Part shown: positions 1 to 15,100 of the stretch, in pieces
Layout of the letters: each line of letters opens with the position of its first letter
Position numbering within the stretch: the first letter of the stretch is position 1
The notes under the pieces: generated by a model
Database searches by the model: none
What the model was told of the DNA's origin: nothing
Seen by the model: only the letters and a program-made list of their open reading frames with translations
NCBI RefSeq assembly: GCF_964204645.1
Contig: NC_134025.1
Span: 23,156,001-23,220,000 of the forward strand
DNA length: 64,000 nt
Source: Tubulanus polymorphus
Lineage: Eukaryota; Nemertea; Palaeonemertea; Tubulaniformes; Tubulanidae
Direction of reading: 5' to 3'
Translations under genes and position numbers: made by a program

Positions 1-195
1 CTCGGAGATAAAGCAGGGTCGCCATACATACGCGCACGACGAGTGACTGTGTGCCGCAGACTTTTGGCTCTAGCCTATTTATCTCTCTCTCTCGGTTAAT
101 GATCGTGCGTGGAAATCGCCTCAGCTCACAGTCGATGAGTAAATATATCTATTAGGCTGTTTTATATCGTCGTTTAACCGGGGTGCGCGGGGATC
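1..195 (+). promoter_or_regulatory. ARID2: ARID2 5' UTR and probable promoter-proximal region
   Basis: This stretch lies directly upstream of the ARID2 start codon at 196-198. It holds a short CT-rich run near 80-95 and several CpG dinucleotides. I see no clear TATA box at a convincing distance and cannot place the transcription start. Calling it 5' UTR or promoter is inference from position only. Confidence 0.4.
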
Positions 196-3100
196 ATGGC
201 TAAAATATTGGGCAAAGATCCGTACAGTTACCAGCAGGAATATGCCAGTTTCCTACAGGACGTCAAACGTTTTCACAACCTTCGTTGGTGAGTAGAAAAT
301 GAAATTTATCAATTTTTTCGTACTTTTCGACCAATTGAATTATTCCCGTAGATTTCTGGATCATTTGAGGCATCCAAAGCCGGCATCAAATGCCGAGTCG
401 TTGCAGCATCGGCGATGGTTCAGGGCGGGTTCGCAATGGCCATCCCCCTCAACCCCGAGACAATTCAGAAGTTTGGATGTTTAATAAAGATATGCTTTCC
501 GCGTTCAAAATAATCCGGCTACCAGTAGGCCTAGTACACAGAAAAATGATGTGTGAAAATTGGAAATCTTGAGACAATGACAAGCTTGATTCTTAAAAGG
601 GCCCCATTCTTCGCCCTCTGTCCCCCATATTGTCTATAACTGTATCTACAAGTCAAATCTCCCCTCGCAAAATAGTTCATCGGTATTTTAATTTTGTGTA
701 TTTCAGCTCGTCGTTTCACAGTATTCCTCGGATTGGAGGCAAAGAAGTCGACTTGTACTTGCTGTATACAAAAGTGACCACTTTGGGTGGTTGGGTAAAG
801 GTGTGTATGCCATGTTGTATGCTAGCTATATATTGCTTTTGAATTTGCCTCCACTAGTAGTACTGACTTGCTGGTTTTCAGTGTACTACTGGTGAATGAC
901 TTTTATTCCTGGAAGTAGTAGAATACTGTATTGGTAATTTTCAATGTTGAAGCATTGATTTTGAATTAAGGGTGTTCGCTGATGTAGGGCTAGGTTCACA
1001 CAGAATGAGTTTGTCATCTTTTTCGGTAAAATTAGCCTAATAAAGCTTTGGTGTTGAGTTTTGGGCAATAACAATTTTTACTCGAATTTGAGATTATCAT
1101 CCAGTCACACTTATTCCAAATATGGGGTGGCTGGTTTGCTCCGCCCTATTTTGGTCATCATCGTTTAAGTATCCCTGCCTGGCGTAAGTTCCCAGTTCTG
1201 GAATAAGAGTTTGTTTTCCAAAATGTGTTCATCTTCTTCTTATAACTCTCTAAGTCAATAGCTTAGCACTTTGATGCTTAAAACAACATGCTAAATGATT
1301 TAGCAATGAAACCAATTTCAATCCCAACTTCAAGAAAATCGTTCAATTATATATAAAATGGTTTATGCAGAAATTTGGATTTAAAAATCTGACTTAGCCG
1401 GTTTTACTGTACTGATTTCGTTAACTGAGCAAGGAAAACAAAAAGGTCCTAGGCAATGTAATTCAGCAGTACTTTCCTTGGTTTAAGATGAAAAAATAGT
1501 TGGAACAATATGAAAATGTTCCATCCATGGAGTTCCTTCTATTCCTGAAGTTATTAGAAAATATTAGCCTCAATTTAGAATCAAGCCCTTTCGATGCTTG
1601 GCTGTCTGGATAAGCGAATAGGTGGTATATTATTCTGTGATTAATTGATAGGCCTAGTTTATGGCGTTATGATCGATCTCTTATAATAAGCAGAATTCTT
1701 ATATTAGACCTAAGTGAACTAAGTCTGTTATTGTTGCTCTGGTCTAATGCCTCGTCTAAATCGGTTCTTTTCAGGTCAATGATGGTCAAAGATGGGAAGA
1801 GATTCTACAGTTATTCAACATTCCAAAAAATTGTACGAATGCGTCGCAGGCTTTGAAACAGATTTATTTGAGGTAAGCAATTATTTTCTTTTCTGAAATT
1901 GTGTCCTTGATATAAACAAGTGTAACACATCATTTTAGCAGCCAGTGATTAGTGCATTCTTCAGCAGGTTTGTCAGTTGATCTTAGAAATTGTTTATAAC
2001 TGTGGAAAAAGATGTTTAGTTTTTTGCGTGTTTTTTTACGCTGCGAATAATTTCCCTATCCGAACTGTTTCTAAGTTGTGTTAGGAAATTTCTAAGTTGC
2101 GTTAGGAATTCTCTCAACCAGATTTTTACTGAGCCAAATTTTAAAAGAACACCGTCTATCATAGAATTTATATTAGTTTTCAAGATGGCTAGCATGGCAG
2201 GCGAAATGTCATTATAGCGCTTTTCACTCACCTTTACTTCCCCAATGGAAAGTTCAAATGTTTATACATTACTTTAGGAGGTTGGTGCATCTTTGTGATT
2301 ATGGCAGAATATGGGCGGAGACAGGGGGGGGGGGCGAAAGGGTGTAATGCCCCTAAAAATGTCAAGTTGCCCCGAAATTTTACAGGAAAATAAAGAATGT
2401 ATAACTGTACCAAAAAAAAAAGTTTACACTCATAAGCCTGTTCTTTGTGTTTCCAAAAATGAGTTTATGTTTTGTGATGAGCTTTTTCTTTCGAGGGTGC
2501 CCTTTTGATTAGGCCTATATGATACATGCGCTACTTTTGGGGATAACCCTAGATCCAGCCCTGAGAATACTTTGTTTTGGTTACTAGCCTACTTAAAAAT
2601 AATTTCCGCTTAAAATATTTTGTTGATGCTTTGCTCTATTTTCGAATTCCTATCGATTGTTGATAGGCGTCGATCGCATTGTTATTGAACTTTCCCGTTA
2701 TTTTGTTTGAATTTCGTCGAGTTGTTTGTGAAAGTATGGCAAATTTGATAACAACAGTCACTTGGCGAAAGTAGTGTTGGATTCTTCCCTGCTTGAACCA
2801 TTTATCTTAGATTGCCGACTGCAAAATTTCTATTCTTAAAATTCAAACCCTTGTGTTCAAGGTGGCTTCTATATATAACCTGAAACATTTGTCACAATAG
2901 ATATCCATTCTTCTGATATCGTTGACTCGGGATATTTGTGGCTAATATTGCAGAACAATTTCTTATTGAGAGCTGTATGTAATTCACTCCATTCGACATG
3001 ATTGTTAGTCATCTTTCTACGACTTTGCCGATTATTTGCTGTAAATCCGCTTCGATGTACCGCTTCATTTCGATGATTTCAAAATGTTCCGTTTCCGCAG

Positions 3101-6100
3101 ACTTTCCGTTTTATGGCTTTCGGGGATTAAATTATGAATTCGAGATGACTCATTAGAACAAATAGTTAGTTCCCTTTTCAAAAATATTATGTCGGGTATT
3201 CTCATTGGCCACCCCGTGTATGTGAGCTTATATACTAGTTACATGTTTGTCGTAGAATGTGAGCTAATTCCATAGATTTGTGAGACATTGAAATGTAGGG
3301 TTTGTCAAGGCACTGGAGGGAGCCGGATATTGTTATTTGGTTATACATCATGGACTCGCTTAGGAGTGGGCCATAGATGTTCGCAATTGATAAAACGCTA
3401 TATCCGTGTTGAGACGATACTGCAGAGAGAATCCCATAATAAGAATAATAAAAAGCAGTCCGAAAATGTAACTGGAAAATATTCCTTAAGTTTGCATCAT
3501 TTTTGATTACTTAATAAATTAGTCTTATTGTCTATAATCTCTGTTGAACTCCACTATTCCTGCAGATGACTGTTAGGATATACCGGGGTAGTTGAATCAT
3601 TGAATAAACTACTAGCTCAAGGAATACTGAATTCCTGAAGATGATATAGGCCTAATTGAAACGTTGAATAAACTATATATTTTCAAGGAATACTGTAGAT
3701 GACTACGTACATTAGAATATAGTCGAAACATTGAATGAACTACTAGTGGACAGTTACATTTTCAGACTTTTTTTTTTTCATTACTAAGAGATTCTCTCGA
3801 CATTAAGGCTTTAGCTGTGTATCAGATTTTCAATTCACTCATAGCTCAGGTATTTGTTACGGATGTTATTACGATACGCCACATAATAGTCAACTCAAAT
3901 CCTGAAATATGTTATTATGAAGATTGGGCGTCGATCGCAACGTTCGCCATCGGATATAGCGGTATCTCATCGTGAAGTCGATTTAAGAAGAAAAATAAAT
4001 CCATGGTAGAATATAGGATATAATTCGGCGACGATATGCGTGCATGGATTATGATAAAGTCATGCGAGCACGAATTGTCAAACGGCGTGTGTTTTGAAGC
4101 CCGAGCTGTGGCTGCCGTTTCCTAGAAGTGCGCGAACCTTGCATTTGTACGATGGCACTTACTCTTCAATGCTTGTCGTATCCATGGTGATGTATCTATG
4201 CACCGGCCGCCGCCACCGTAGATCCGGAGAGATGTCATTAAACTTCTAGGATATGTACGGACGACGAAGTTAATTTTTCACGGTTCGTCTTGATTCGATC
4301 ATTGAATTAATTACGATTCCGTTGAATGTACAAAGTCTTCGTGTCGCCGATGCTCAGCTCAGCTGTATTAGCGTGTACCGTAAAAGCAATAGGCCCGTAA
4401 TAAACTTTTTCGTTGACGCTTATTTGTACAGCTTTATTTGAGAGCGCATTTATCATAGAAATGTAGATATCTTGGTTAGATAGAACGATTATGTAGGATG
4501 TCGAAAATTTTATGTTTTTTTTTCTATTCGTCTGCCGATAAAACTACTATAGGAGCAAATTTGCCACAACAACACGGGTTCACGCTTTTTAACGTTCATC
4601 CCCGACTATTTTTCCCTTTCTCTCTATGCACTAGACATTGAATCCATTACGAACTGCACGTCTGCTTAGCTTACACACGCATAACTGAAGCTTCGTGTAT
4701 ACGCTGCCTTATTCATAGGTTCGGCGATAAACGAGTTCCGCCCCGGAATATCGTCAGCCAGGCAACTGTTCTACATGACGTGTTTGCTTCATCGTCGTTG
4801 GAAATTAACCCTTTTACGCTTAATTGCGGCGAATAGTTTTTCCTTTTAGTACAGTCCTCAATTTGAAAACGAAGTGAAGGTATTGTGTATGACAGTATTT
4901 AATTTTTGAAATGGGATTTGGTATCGCTGACATTGAATGAAATAGATCTATTAGATTAATTAACGCGGGTTATTACAGTGCTCCAATTGATTATATTTAT
5001 CGTATCAAATAGAAGTTTTAGGAAATTTAGTCACACCCAAATGCCAGTAGCTGAAATGATTTTATCATTTTTAAAACAAATCTATCGAATAATCAGGTTT
5101 ATTGATAATTATGTCATGAAAGTTAGTTATAAAAAAGAATGATTTTTTTTCTTGGATTATTTTCACGAATATCTTCTGCATTTCACAAGTGACTAAGTGA
5201 CACACGCGCTGTAGCGTTGTGAGAGATAGAACGATATTCAGAGACGCTCACAGTTTCTAACAGTAGCTTCACGCGCCGCGTCTGCTCAACAACCACCAGC
5301 GGTATATCGATTGCTCACTTGCATACACTATGACAGATTGATTCGCCGGAGAATGTGATCATCGCTTTTACATCTACTGAATCCGCGTATAATTCGTTGA
5401 CGTAGCCTTTTTCTATAAATCTAAATCGAACGTATCCGCTGCTGCCTACGTCATTCGAATATAGTATGCGGTGCAGTACTAACGTTGTTGTTAAGAATTT
5501 ACAAATACGGACGTTTTTGGTGGCTGATCCCATTTAACGTATGTTCGGTTTTACTTATATACTCGAGCTACTTGACCGGTTGAAGCGTGCTATTTTCATC
5601 TATTGAATAGAGTCCTCCCGGAATCGCATTGCCCTATTATTGAATGCGCACAGCTCACTGCTGGCTTTGTTGCTATGTGAAATTCGTGTCAATGACTCTG
5701 AACTAAAACCGTAATGAATGGTGTCTCCTCTCTGGTTTAGCCCTCCTCTTGCGTGGTCGCTGCGAATGATTTCACTTCGTAGTTCTGCTATTTGATCTAG
5801 AACATCCTTACCCGACGTTCCGTACGGTAGACTTCTCGATAATCCCGATTTCAATTTTAAATATTGCGGATTTAGCAGAAATAGCGCAATTCCAATGTTC
5901 CACAATATGGACCAGCCCCGTGTGAGAGTGGGTGACTGCAGTTTACGTCGCGTCCCTAATGGTTTGCTACCTAACTTAACCATAGGCCTAACCCTGGGGC
6001 CAGTTTTATAGACTAGTGTCAACTTTTACCCGGGGGCTAACTCGATTCATTTTCAATTGAGTAAACCCCTGGCTTAAAGTTAATACCAGTCTATAAAACT

Positions 6101-9100
6101 GAACATAATAGGAAGCTGACTGAAACGGCGGACCGAAATTCCGATGTTCATACGATTAAACGATAAATTATCAGTATTTGCGTCGTTCGTGTTTTTCAGG
6201 TATTTAGACGCGTATGAAAAGTTACATTTCCTCGGCGTCGATCCGAATCAACGCAGCGAATTCGAAGACGATGAACGGCCGTCGCGCAAAAAGTCGGTGT
6301 CGACGTTTCTCACCGTGCCGATGTACTACAATCACAGGCAACATCACGTTGCAGGTAAAATTTTAAAAAAAACGCTTGATTTCATTCATGAATTTCCTTG
6401 CACTCGCAGTCGCCACTGCTGCTGCTGCTGCTCGGCTATTGTGTTTGCTTTTGAATGATGAGTCATTTATGTATAAGTCAAGTTCACCTGTACAAGATAT
6501 GAATTATAAGCTTCAATTCGAATATCAGCGCATTGAAATTGAAGACAATAGTTATGTAGAATAGATTGTAATCTTAGTTTAACTTAGGACTAGTGCTAAG
6601 AAATGGGGCTATGGGTATTGATGAACTGCTGTCCTTGCTTACCGGGAACAATCGATGAAAATGCCTCGCTGTCCCTGCTGGTGTTTTTTTTTTAATGCTA
6701 TTGGAAATCTATTGCTGCCCCTGAGACATTTCTCCCGTCCCTCTATAAAAAATTGTTATGATCCTTCATTTCTCCTCATCATGTCCTTGAAAATTTACTT
6801 TTTTGTCGCTGATGTGGTAATTGATAGGTTGGCAGGTCCGCATTGATGAAATCCCTGCTGCCTAATTAAATTAAACGCACTAACTAGCTTTCCCAATATA
6901 TTAAGAGAGAATTGTTTACAGAGATTGCTTCAACTTGCACGGTTCAATATCTGACTAGCGTTTTGAGTTTTAGGGTTGGTTACCCGCTCGTGTATTCGTG
7001 TTGGCTCACTATGATGATGATACAAAATTTCGAATTTTAGATAACGTTCGAACTGCTAATGGAATGTCAACAGCATTCGCGGCGGTTACTGCTTATGACA
7101 AGCTTGAGAAGTCACTACTGTCCGGATTACCGAACGAGGTGGATTTCGCAGTCAACGTCTGCACGTTGCTTTCGAACGAGGGTAAACATACGATGAAATT
7201 GACCCGCAGCAACAAATTAGTGGATCTGCTCATGGCACATATCGGAATTTTTGCCGAAGGTATGTATGCCGGCCTACCTACTTAACGTGTATGTGATTTG
7301 ATGAATTATTCACGTTTATTTATATGGTAAAGCCCACTTAACTTCTTTTTCTCGGAGACCGAGTAAGGTGGAAATCGGTATTCCGACGACCACCGATTTG
7401 CAATCTTCAGGCCCCAGTATGTCATGATATTGAATATATGTATAATGTTAGTTAGAGCAGTTAGAAAATTGAAGGGATCGTTCATTTATTACGTACGCAT
7501 AAAATTTGAAATTTTCAACCCCCTCTGTACGCAAAATCGGCCATTTTTTCGTATACATTAAGCATAGTACGCTATTGCACTGACCCCTCCCCCTCCCCTA
7601 ATGCGTACGTAATAAATGAATGACCCCATATGGAAATAATGAACTTATTTGTCGTAATCAAAGTCTCGTCATTATTGATTGGCTTATTCTCCTTTTCTCC
7701 TTTTCTTTTTATTTGATTCAATAGAAATCGTTCGTGCATATCCATCTTCGCATGTCACTTTCCTCCTTTGTTTCCGTGAACTATCCAATTACCCTATTGT
7801 CGGAAGATTGATCGTTTATAGAAGATTGAAATATTCTTTTTCGTTTTAACCGTATTTTTCGTTTAATCCTCGCGTACCTCCCTACTGCATGCGCCTTCCT
7901 ATTCATTTTTTACAGTTTCATTTTCGTTCTTGATTTCTCCTTGGTTTTGTATAAATCTATTTTTTCATTTTCTAATTTAATAATTGATTTATAAAATTGC
8001 GATGAAATTAAAAGAGAAAAAAAAAACAATAATCAATACGTGATATACGTTCAAATGAAATCAAGGCAATGGACTGTATGTGAATATATGGGCAGTGGCA
8101 TATCTCTAAAGAATGAATAATCCGATATGACTTTCCAACCTGTCGGGATGTCGCGATAAATGGCATTACCGACGATGTGGATTGTGCATTTTATGATGAA
8201 ATTATCGATGATTGCGGGCGTGCTCGACGATAGCATCGCTGGCGATCGTCGCGTCAATTGAAATCCGTGTAGGCCCCTATTTAGATCGCGACCGGCTGAT
8301 AAAACGTTTTATTACTGGAGATGAGGTCTCGTCGACGATCCGCTGCCCGTATGTTTGTGTTGAAGGCGTTGTTTTGATTTCAGCTCGTAAACTGTTGCCG
8401 GACGACGACGTCGCGTCCACCGCCACTAACGCCGCTGTTCGTTCGTCGTCTATAGGTCCGGGCTCGATGATCGATTTTTACCACCAGTGGAAGAAGACGA
8501 TGAATCGCGATTTCCTGCGCGTAAGTATTGCTTCGTGTCGTCGTGCAGTGATGTGTGTTTGCTGTTAGGATTAGATAGCCCTTTCAGTGCGTCTACGCCG
8601 CAGTGCGGTGTATGAATCAGTGATGGAATTTGCTAGTAAACCGCACGGCGGTGTATTGATGTTATAAGTAAGTTTTTATCTAAAATTGAAAGATAGCAGC
8701 ACCTGTCAATAGTAAGTTAGATCAGGCCGCTAATCAAACATTTCCCATCTATGTTTTATGTATTTTGGCTGTTTTAATTGGTTGTTATCTTAGGTAGAGT
8801 AAGGGAAAACAACTTATATGGGGATTGCTTGTAGTCCGATTACAGTTAAAAAGCTCATCCTTTTGTTAGAAAATTCCGGAAATATACTTAGAGAAATGAA
8901 AATTTTGTTCTTTTAGGTCTTAATAAAAGTAAAAGATAACGTCATAGAAAAAATATGAACCAATTGTAGAATGTTAAAGCAAACCATGCACTTTTTCATG
9001 ACGTTCCTTATTAACGAATACTGGTTTGCTATGCTGTTATGCGCTATAACACGAGTACACCAATGTTGCCATATGTGTTCCTAATCTTATGATTATATTA

Positions 9101-12100
9101 CTATGATCATTTTGTTTTGAGCGGCCATCTGTGATAAGCGGTCATTCAGGTGGTTACCATTGCTAATTTAGCTATTTGAAACTGGGTATAATAGTAGTAG
9201 TTCGATGAGATGAAAATCTCATCGCGAATAATCGTGCGACCGAGTTAAGCCTTTCTGCATTGATTATATCGTTTGTATGCGTCGTCAAAAATCTTTGATC
9301 CGTTTATACGCGGCGTTTGCATTTTCTCTATCCGTCTATCTCGCTCGTTGCCTTCTGGCCGTATAATTTCATTGCATTTCCCCGAGTATAAATGAATGCG
9401 AGCAAGCGCGCGCGCCCGTCCGTTGCACTCAATTATCACTGCGAGCTATTTCGAACGATATTAGACTGTTATATCGTGCCGGCTCGCGATAACACAACCA
9501 GCATAGGCACTGGCAAAAGACTCCTTCGTGGCGCGAAGTGGAGCCGTTGAAAAAAATATATAACCGTTGTCACCAGCAGTCGGAGACGTTATTGATTGAT
9601 TGATGGTCGTGCGATTCTTCTCGGCATTTTCATGATGATAATAGAATTATCGTTGTACCCCGCTGAGTGCCTTCAATAATCTGTATTCTCTGTATTACAA
9701 TACAAATCATTTTCATTCATCGATGCACTTTTTCTCGGCTGCCGGACCCGTATCGATTAATCTCTGAAAGCTCTCTCGTCGTCGGCGTCGGATCGAACGT
9801 AAATGACTGCCGTCGATGATATGAAATATTTCATCGAAAAATAAATTATTCATTCCGGGTGCGTTGATGAAACATTTGAAATAATGCAATTGTTGAAATG
9901 AGCAATTTTTTTTATTCATACGCGATTCGTGTATATTAAACTTAATAGGTTTGTGATATGTGCTAAACAATATACTCGATTTGGAAATAAACCAAGTAAA
10001 TGACGATACGAAGCCACCTTACGAGAAGAAAGGAAATGGTGTACATAAGAATAGGCCCTGGAATAGAATAGTTATCTAATTCAATAGTCCTGCCGGATAT
10101 GAATATAGCAATACATTTGCTATCATATTTGCAGCCGTAAAAAAGTATGGTTGATACGATTAGTAGTTGTGATGGGAATTCATATTAGTTGCGGTTTTCT
10201 TCCTGTATATGCTGTGCTTATTAGAACGCGTTTACATGACTGTATTTACAAGACGTTTTTGGTTTCTGTTAACAGTTCTGGCTCGATGCTGTGGAAAATA
10301 AGGAAATATTGGAGCTGCTTTCTCCATCTGGTGCATTTAAGAGTAAGTACTGGCAATTTTTTTTTTCATTTATGGTCTTCGGACTAGAGTCGTGTTTTGA
10401 CTAGTTCTAGTTGTCTTTCATCTGGCTCTTCTGGATAAATATTTGGTTAATTACTTTATATTGACCCGCAATTACAAAACCCTTGGTAAAGGGGAATTTT
10501 TTAGCTCCACTTCTTGGCTAAACTATAGATTTTTTAGAATAGGTTTGAATTGCAAAAGTTGTTCGAAATTCTACCTATATGTACCAAATTTCATGTCACT
10601 GCACACTCTGTATAGACAAAATCCATTTATTTTGGGAAGTTGTGGATACATTTTTGATGGATTGTCTTGAACCCATCTTACTAGGCATTTATCTTTTCAA
10701 TCTCAGCTGACAGGCTTCTTGTTTAATCTCTAAATGGCAACCAATGCCAAGAAACTGGATTCTTCTGCTGTTGTCATATACAGTGGTATTATATCATCTT
10801 CATGTTTCGTATGCTTTTCGTCAATGATAGGCGTCTAACTGAGGCATATTTTTCAGTTCGAGATCACGTGAAGCCAGTAATCGGAGAGGAACTATTCAAC
10901 TTGCAGAGATCGTCGGGCATCAAAGACATCGAAGGACAGCGCGTTTTACAGGTAAATGATATTCCAGATATGTTCGGGTTTATATGAAGTACGCAGTGCG
11001 TTGTTCATTACGATGAGAATGTCTCGTTTCAGATGGCGTCGATCATCAGAAATCTTTCATTCGAAGAAGAGAATACATCAGTGCTGGCAGCTCATCATTT
11101 AGTTTTCAGGTAATGATAGTAATAATAGTAATTTGATTTTCGCTAAGAGAGAGAGAGCCTATGAAATGAAAATATAAAGGCTGAGTTTACAGCAAGTAGT
11201 GATGGTGCAGTCACCGAGCCTACAGGCTGTTATGACTGTGGACCATGCAAAGTGGTTACTGTACCCCAAAAAGTAAAACGAAAGAAACAATTTACTCATG
11301 CCATCTAGAATTCTAATTGGAGATTCTAGATAGGAAATAACGAATTAATGGATTAATTAATACACATGCCTCCAAAGATTGAAATCATAACAGACGTGTC
11401 AAGGCGTTGTTTTCATTTGGAAATTTATGTTTTTGCAGGTTTTTGCTATTATGTGCTCATTGTAAATACTCAAATTTGCGCCAGATGGGTTTGGACACGC
11501 TGGGCAACGTCGCCTCGCAGATGGTTCTCGACCCAATGGATTGTTGGACGACACAGCTTATTCTTCAGACAATCTGTCGGTGCTTGGCTTCGCGTGACAA
11601 GTTTTCCGTCATCAGAGGTAAATGCCGATCACAAATATTCCGATTACAATTTTCGGCTGTATGTTCATTGATAGTAAAAGTATTGGCCGTTTTGTTTATT
11701 CAGGTATGGAAATATTGAGCAAATTGTGTCAGGTCGAGGCGAACGAAGACGTCATTGCCGAAAACCTCGAATTGAAAGTTTACGAAGATATCGTGTCGAT
11801 GTTAACGATATTGGATATACAGTTAATTGTCCACACGCTTGAAGTGCTGTATCAGTTGTCGGAGCTCGGCGAAATGACCACTACACAAATTAGTATGGCC
11901 GAATCAAGTGTCGGTAAGTGCTTCGAAACAACGTGTAGCGTGTAATATCCTGATCTAGCGAGGTGTTCGTTTTAATGAGGATCTCTCTATCGCTGAATAA
12001 ATAATATTTGCTTCGCGCGACTGGTAGACTGATGTATTCTCAGTTGTTCAAAGTTGATTATTGAAACCAACGATTGCGGATATATTAGTTTATGCTAACC

Positions 12101-15100
12101 CTATTTTGAGGTTTTGAATAAACCTTATCATCAGAGAAATGGAAATGAAAAAAAGGAAATGGCTTCCTTTATGTTGTTGCGATAATAAGTAAATGTCAGT
12201 TTGATTTTCTGTTATGTTATTGTGGTCCAAAGCTGGACCTGTAGTCTTGTAGGATGGGCATTTTGAGTTAGCCTTGGGGTTCATTCATCTAGGTGACCTT
12301 AAGTACTCGAAACTTTGAAAAACCTTTGCCTTGATTATATACCACCAGACTTGTTGATAAAACTAGGCTTGAATCACAATACAATCTAAGCTGAAGACCG
12401 TAAACTTAATCGCTATTTGACTGTTAGACTGGTATTAATCTCAAGTATTTTTGAGTTCATGAGCAAAACCCACAGTTGATTTAACCATTTATTTTCTGAC
12501 AGTTTTGAAGTTTTCACTAAATTCTTCCATCATTGAAACCAAAAAAATTATTATGATTTATTCAATTTTTATATGTATTAACTAAAACTTTTCATTAAAC
12601 CGAGCAATTTATCATATCGTCATATCATTATTTACCATCAAAGAAGGCCACATACCTAATACACACAGGCTCTTAGTTTCGATATTTTATGTCCTTCGTG
12701 AAGTAGGTACTTCACATCATACCAAGGTACCGCTATTGAATGTGTTTTTGATTAGTGTGCTACGATAAAATGTATAACCCTAATGTATCATGAAATTCTC
12801 TTGATTTCGTGTTTCAGATTTACTGGTATCACTGGTAACCGTTGAAGCTCAGTCGTATGGTCAGAATGCTTTAGTTGGTATAAAGGTCGTTGAACACGCT
12901 CCGTCACCTGCCGAGGCTGCTGCTGTAGCTAATGTGTCATACAACAGACCACTGCCGAACACGATGCGACCGAGACCCATGCGTGGTCCTGTGCAGTCTG
13001 TTCAATTCATGCCACAAAGTACGTTATAATGTATCTAGATATTGGGTTCATGAGCTATTTAGAAAATATTTCCAGTGGCAAATGGTTTTAATATGGGATT
13101 ATATTGCACTAGTTAATATCCAACAAAATTCTTTAATTGGTGGACCTTGACTTTATAAACTTATGGGGCTCCTACAGGCCCCTCAAATCCCTCAAATTCC
13201 AAAATTCAATTTTTAGGGTATGAAACCCTCAAATTCTGATTGTTAGCCCTTGGCCCCTCAAATTCTGAAAATGCGCCTTCAGAAATCATTTTCATCGCGT
13301 ATTTCAACAACAAGGAGAACAATTTTCAGGAGAACAATTCCTTAAAGTTTCTTTCTATTCATGAATACATTGTGTCTATGTTACATTTACAGCAGTCGCT
13401 CTGATTACTGTATGCATGATTGATTGGCATTTTATACGTCATTGTCCATAACTAAGGACATATTTATATTCAATCTTTATTTTCAGGGCAAGTTGTTAGT
13501 ACCAGACCAACATTACCTTCATTACAACAGAACCAAGATACCGAAAGCGAACAATTCGCTTGTAATTGGTAAGTTTCGAAATACAACATCAGATTTCTCC
13601 TACACTAAACCGTTTAAACCGTTCGTAATAACGTCGTTATTCATGTATTTGTGAAGGTTGCGAGCTCATTTAGAATCATCGCCTATATACAGTATACCAC
13701 GAGTAGATTTGTATAATTCCTATCTGGCCGCATGTAACTATCACAATGTATCGGGTGTCATCTCAACTACTGATTTCACGCGCTGCGTTCGGTAAGTGTT
13801 ACGACGAACTTCTAGTAACGTGAAAAAACGGCTTTTAATGTCGTACATGAAATTGCATAGAAATAAATGTATAATCCAAGTTTTAAATATGATTTACAGG
13901 CTGGTGTTTTCCAATTCCGAATGCATCAAAGTGGACAAACCCAATGGTATGGCTGAAATGCATTTCAAAGGAATAAGACGGAGACCTGTACCTTTATCAT
14001 TTCCTCCCCCTTCAGGTAGTTACATTTGATTTGCTCAGAGTATTTTTGACATGCCGTAAAAATCCTTACGATAATGTTTATATATACATTGATACCTAGT
14101 TTGCGTTATTTGAGGGTTTCTGTATGAGTTGATGTGCACTACATCGTCAATATTGGCATTTCAAGATAATTTCGACTATCATTGTAAATCTTGGAGTTTA
14201 TTTTGTAATGAAATATATTTCATAACTTAATTTGATAATTTCGAGAATTATTTTTGAAATGTGCATTATGTCATCGATATATCGGGCTAGACTGTTTGCC
14301 GGTCAATTCAATTATTGATATTCGAATCCAGAATAACTTAATTGATCCTTCATATCATATGATTTGTATTACATTATTTATTGTCGACAATATCAAGCAA
14401 TATATGCGTTTTTTTTTTTTTTCAAGCGCCAGTTAACTTTTAAGTTAGTTTTCTTGTGTCGTTAGCCATTTACTGAAAAATTCATCGTTCGTTTGACGTT
14501 TGTTTCAGGGATCGGATCGATGGTGCGGTCGACGAATCAAGCTCTGCCATGCCGTCCAACTGTAGCCGCTTCACCTCAAATGATGACTCCTCCGATGTCT
14601 CCATCGGCTCCGAGATATCCATCTCCGCTACCGGCGTCGCCGCAGCGACCATCCAGTACAGCTAGTAACGACAGTCGTTCATCCATAATTCATTTACAAC
14701 TGCAAACACCACCAAAACTTCCATCACCGTTAGAAACTAGTCCGCTCCGCCCGAGTCCGACTGGAAGTCCCATCAATCAAACTGGTCAACAACTACAACA
14801 GCAGCGCGATTCGAATCTAGTGCGCACCCTGCTCGCGAGTAAAGTGACGCAGAACTTACAGTTAGCTCGTTTGCAACAGAGCGCCTCGCCACCTAGTAGT
14901 ACATCTTCCACGACAATGCATCCTGCTGCGTTTCAGAACACGCCCCATACTGCTGGACCGATGCAGTATCCTGCTGGCCAGGCATCGACGCAGCATAACA
15001 AAATGCCTCCTCAGGGAACTGCGCCGCGGCCATCCATGTCACCGAATGCGCTATCTTCATCGGCGTTCGGAGTTACGAATCCATATCCCCCATACGCATC

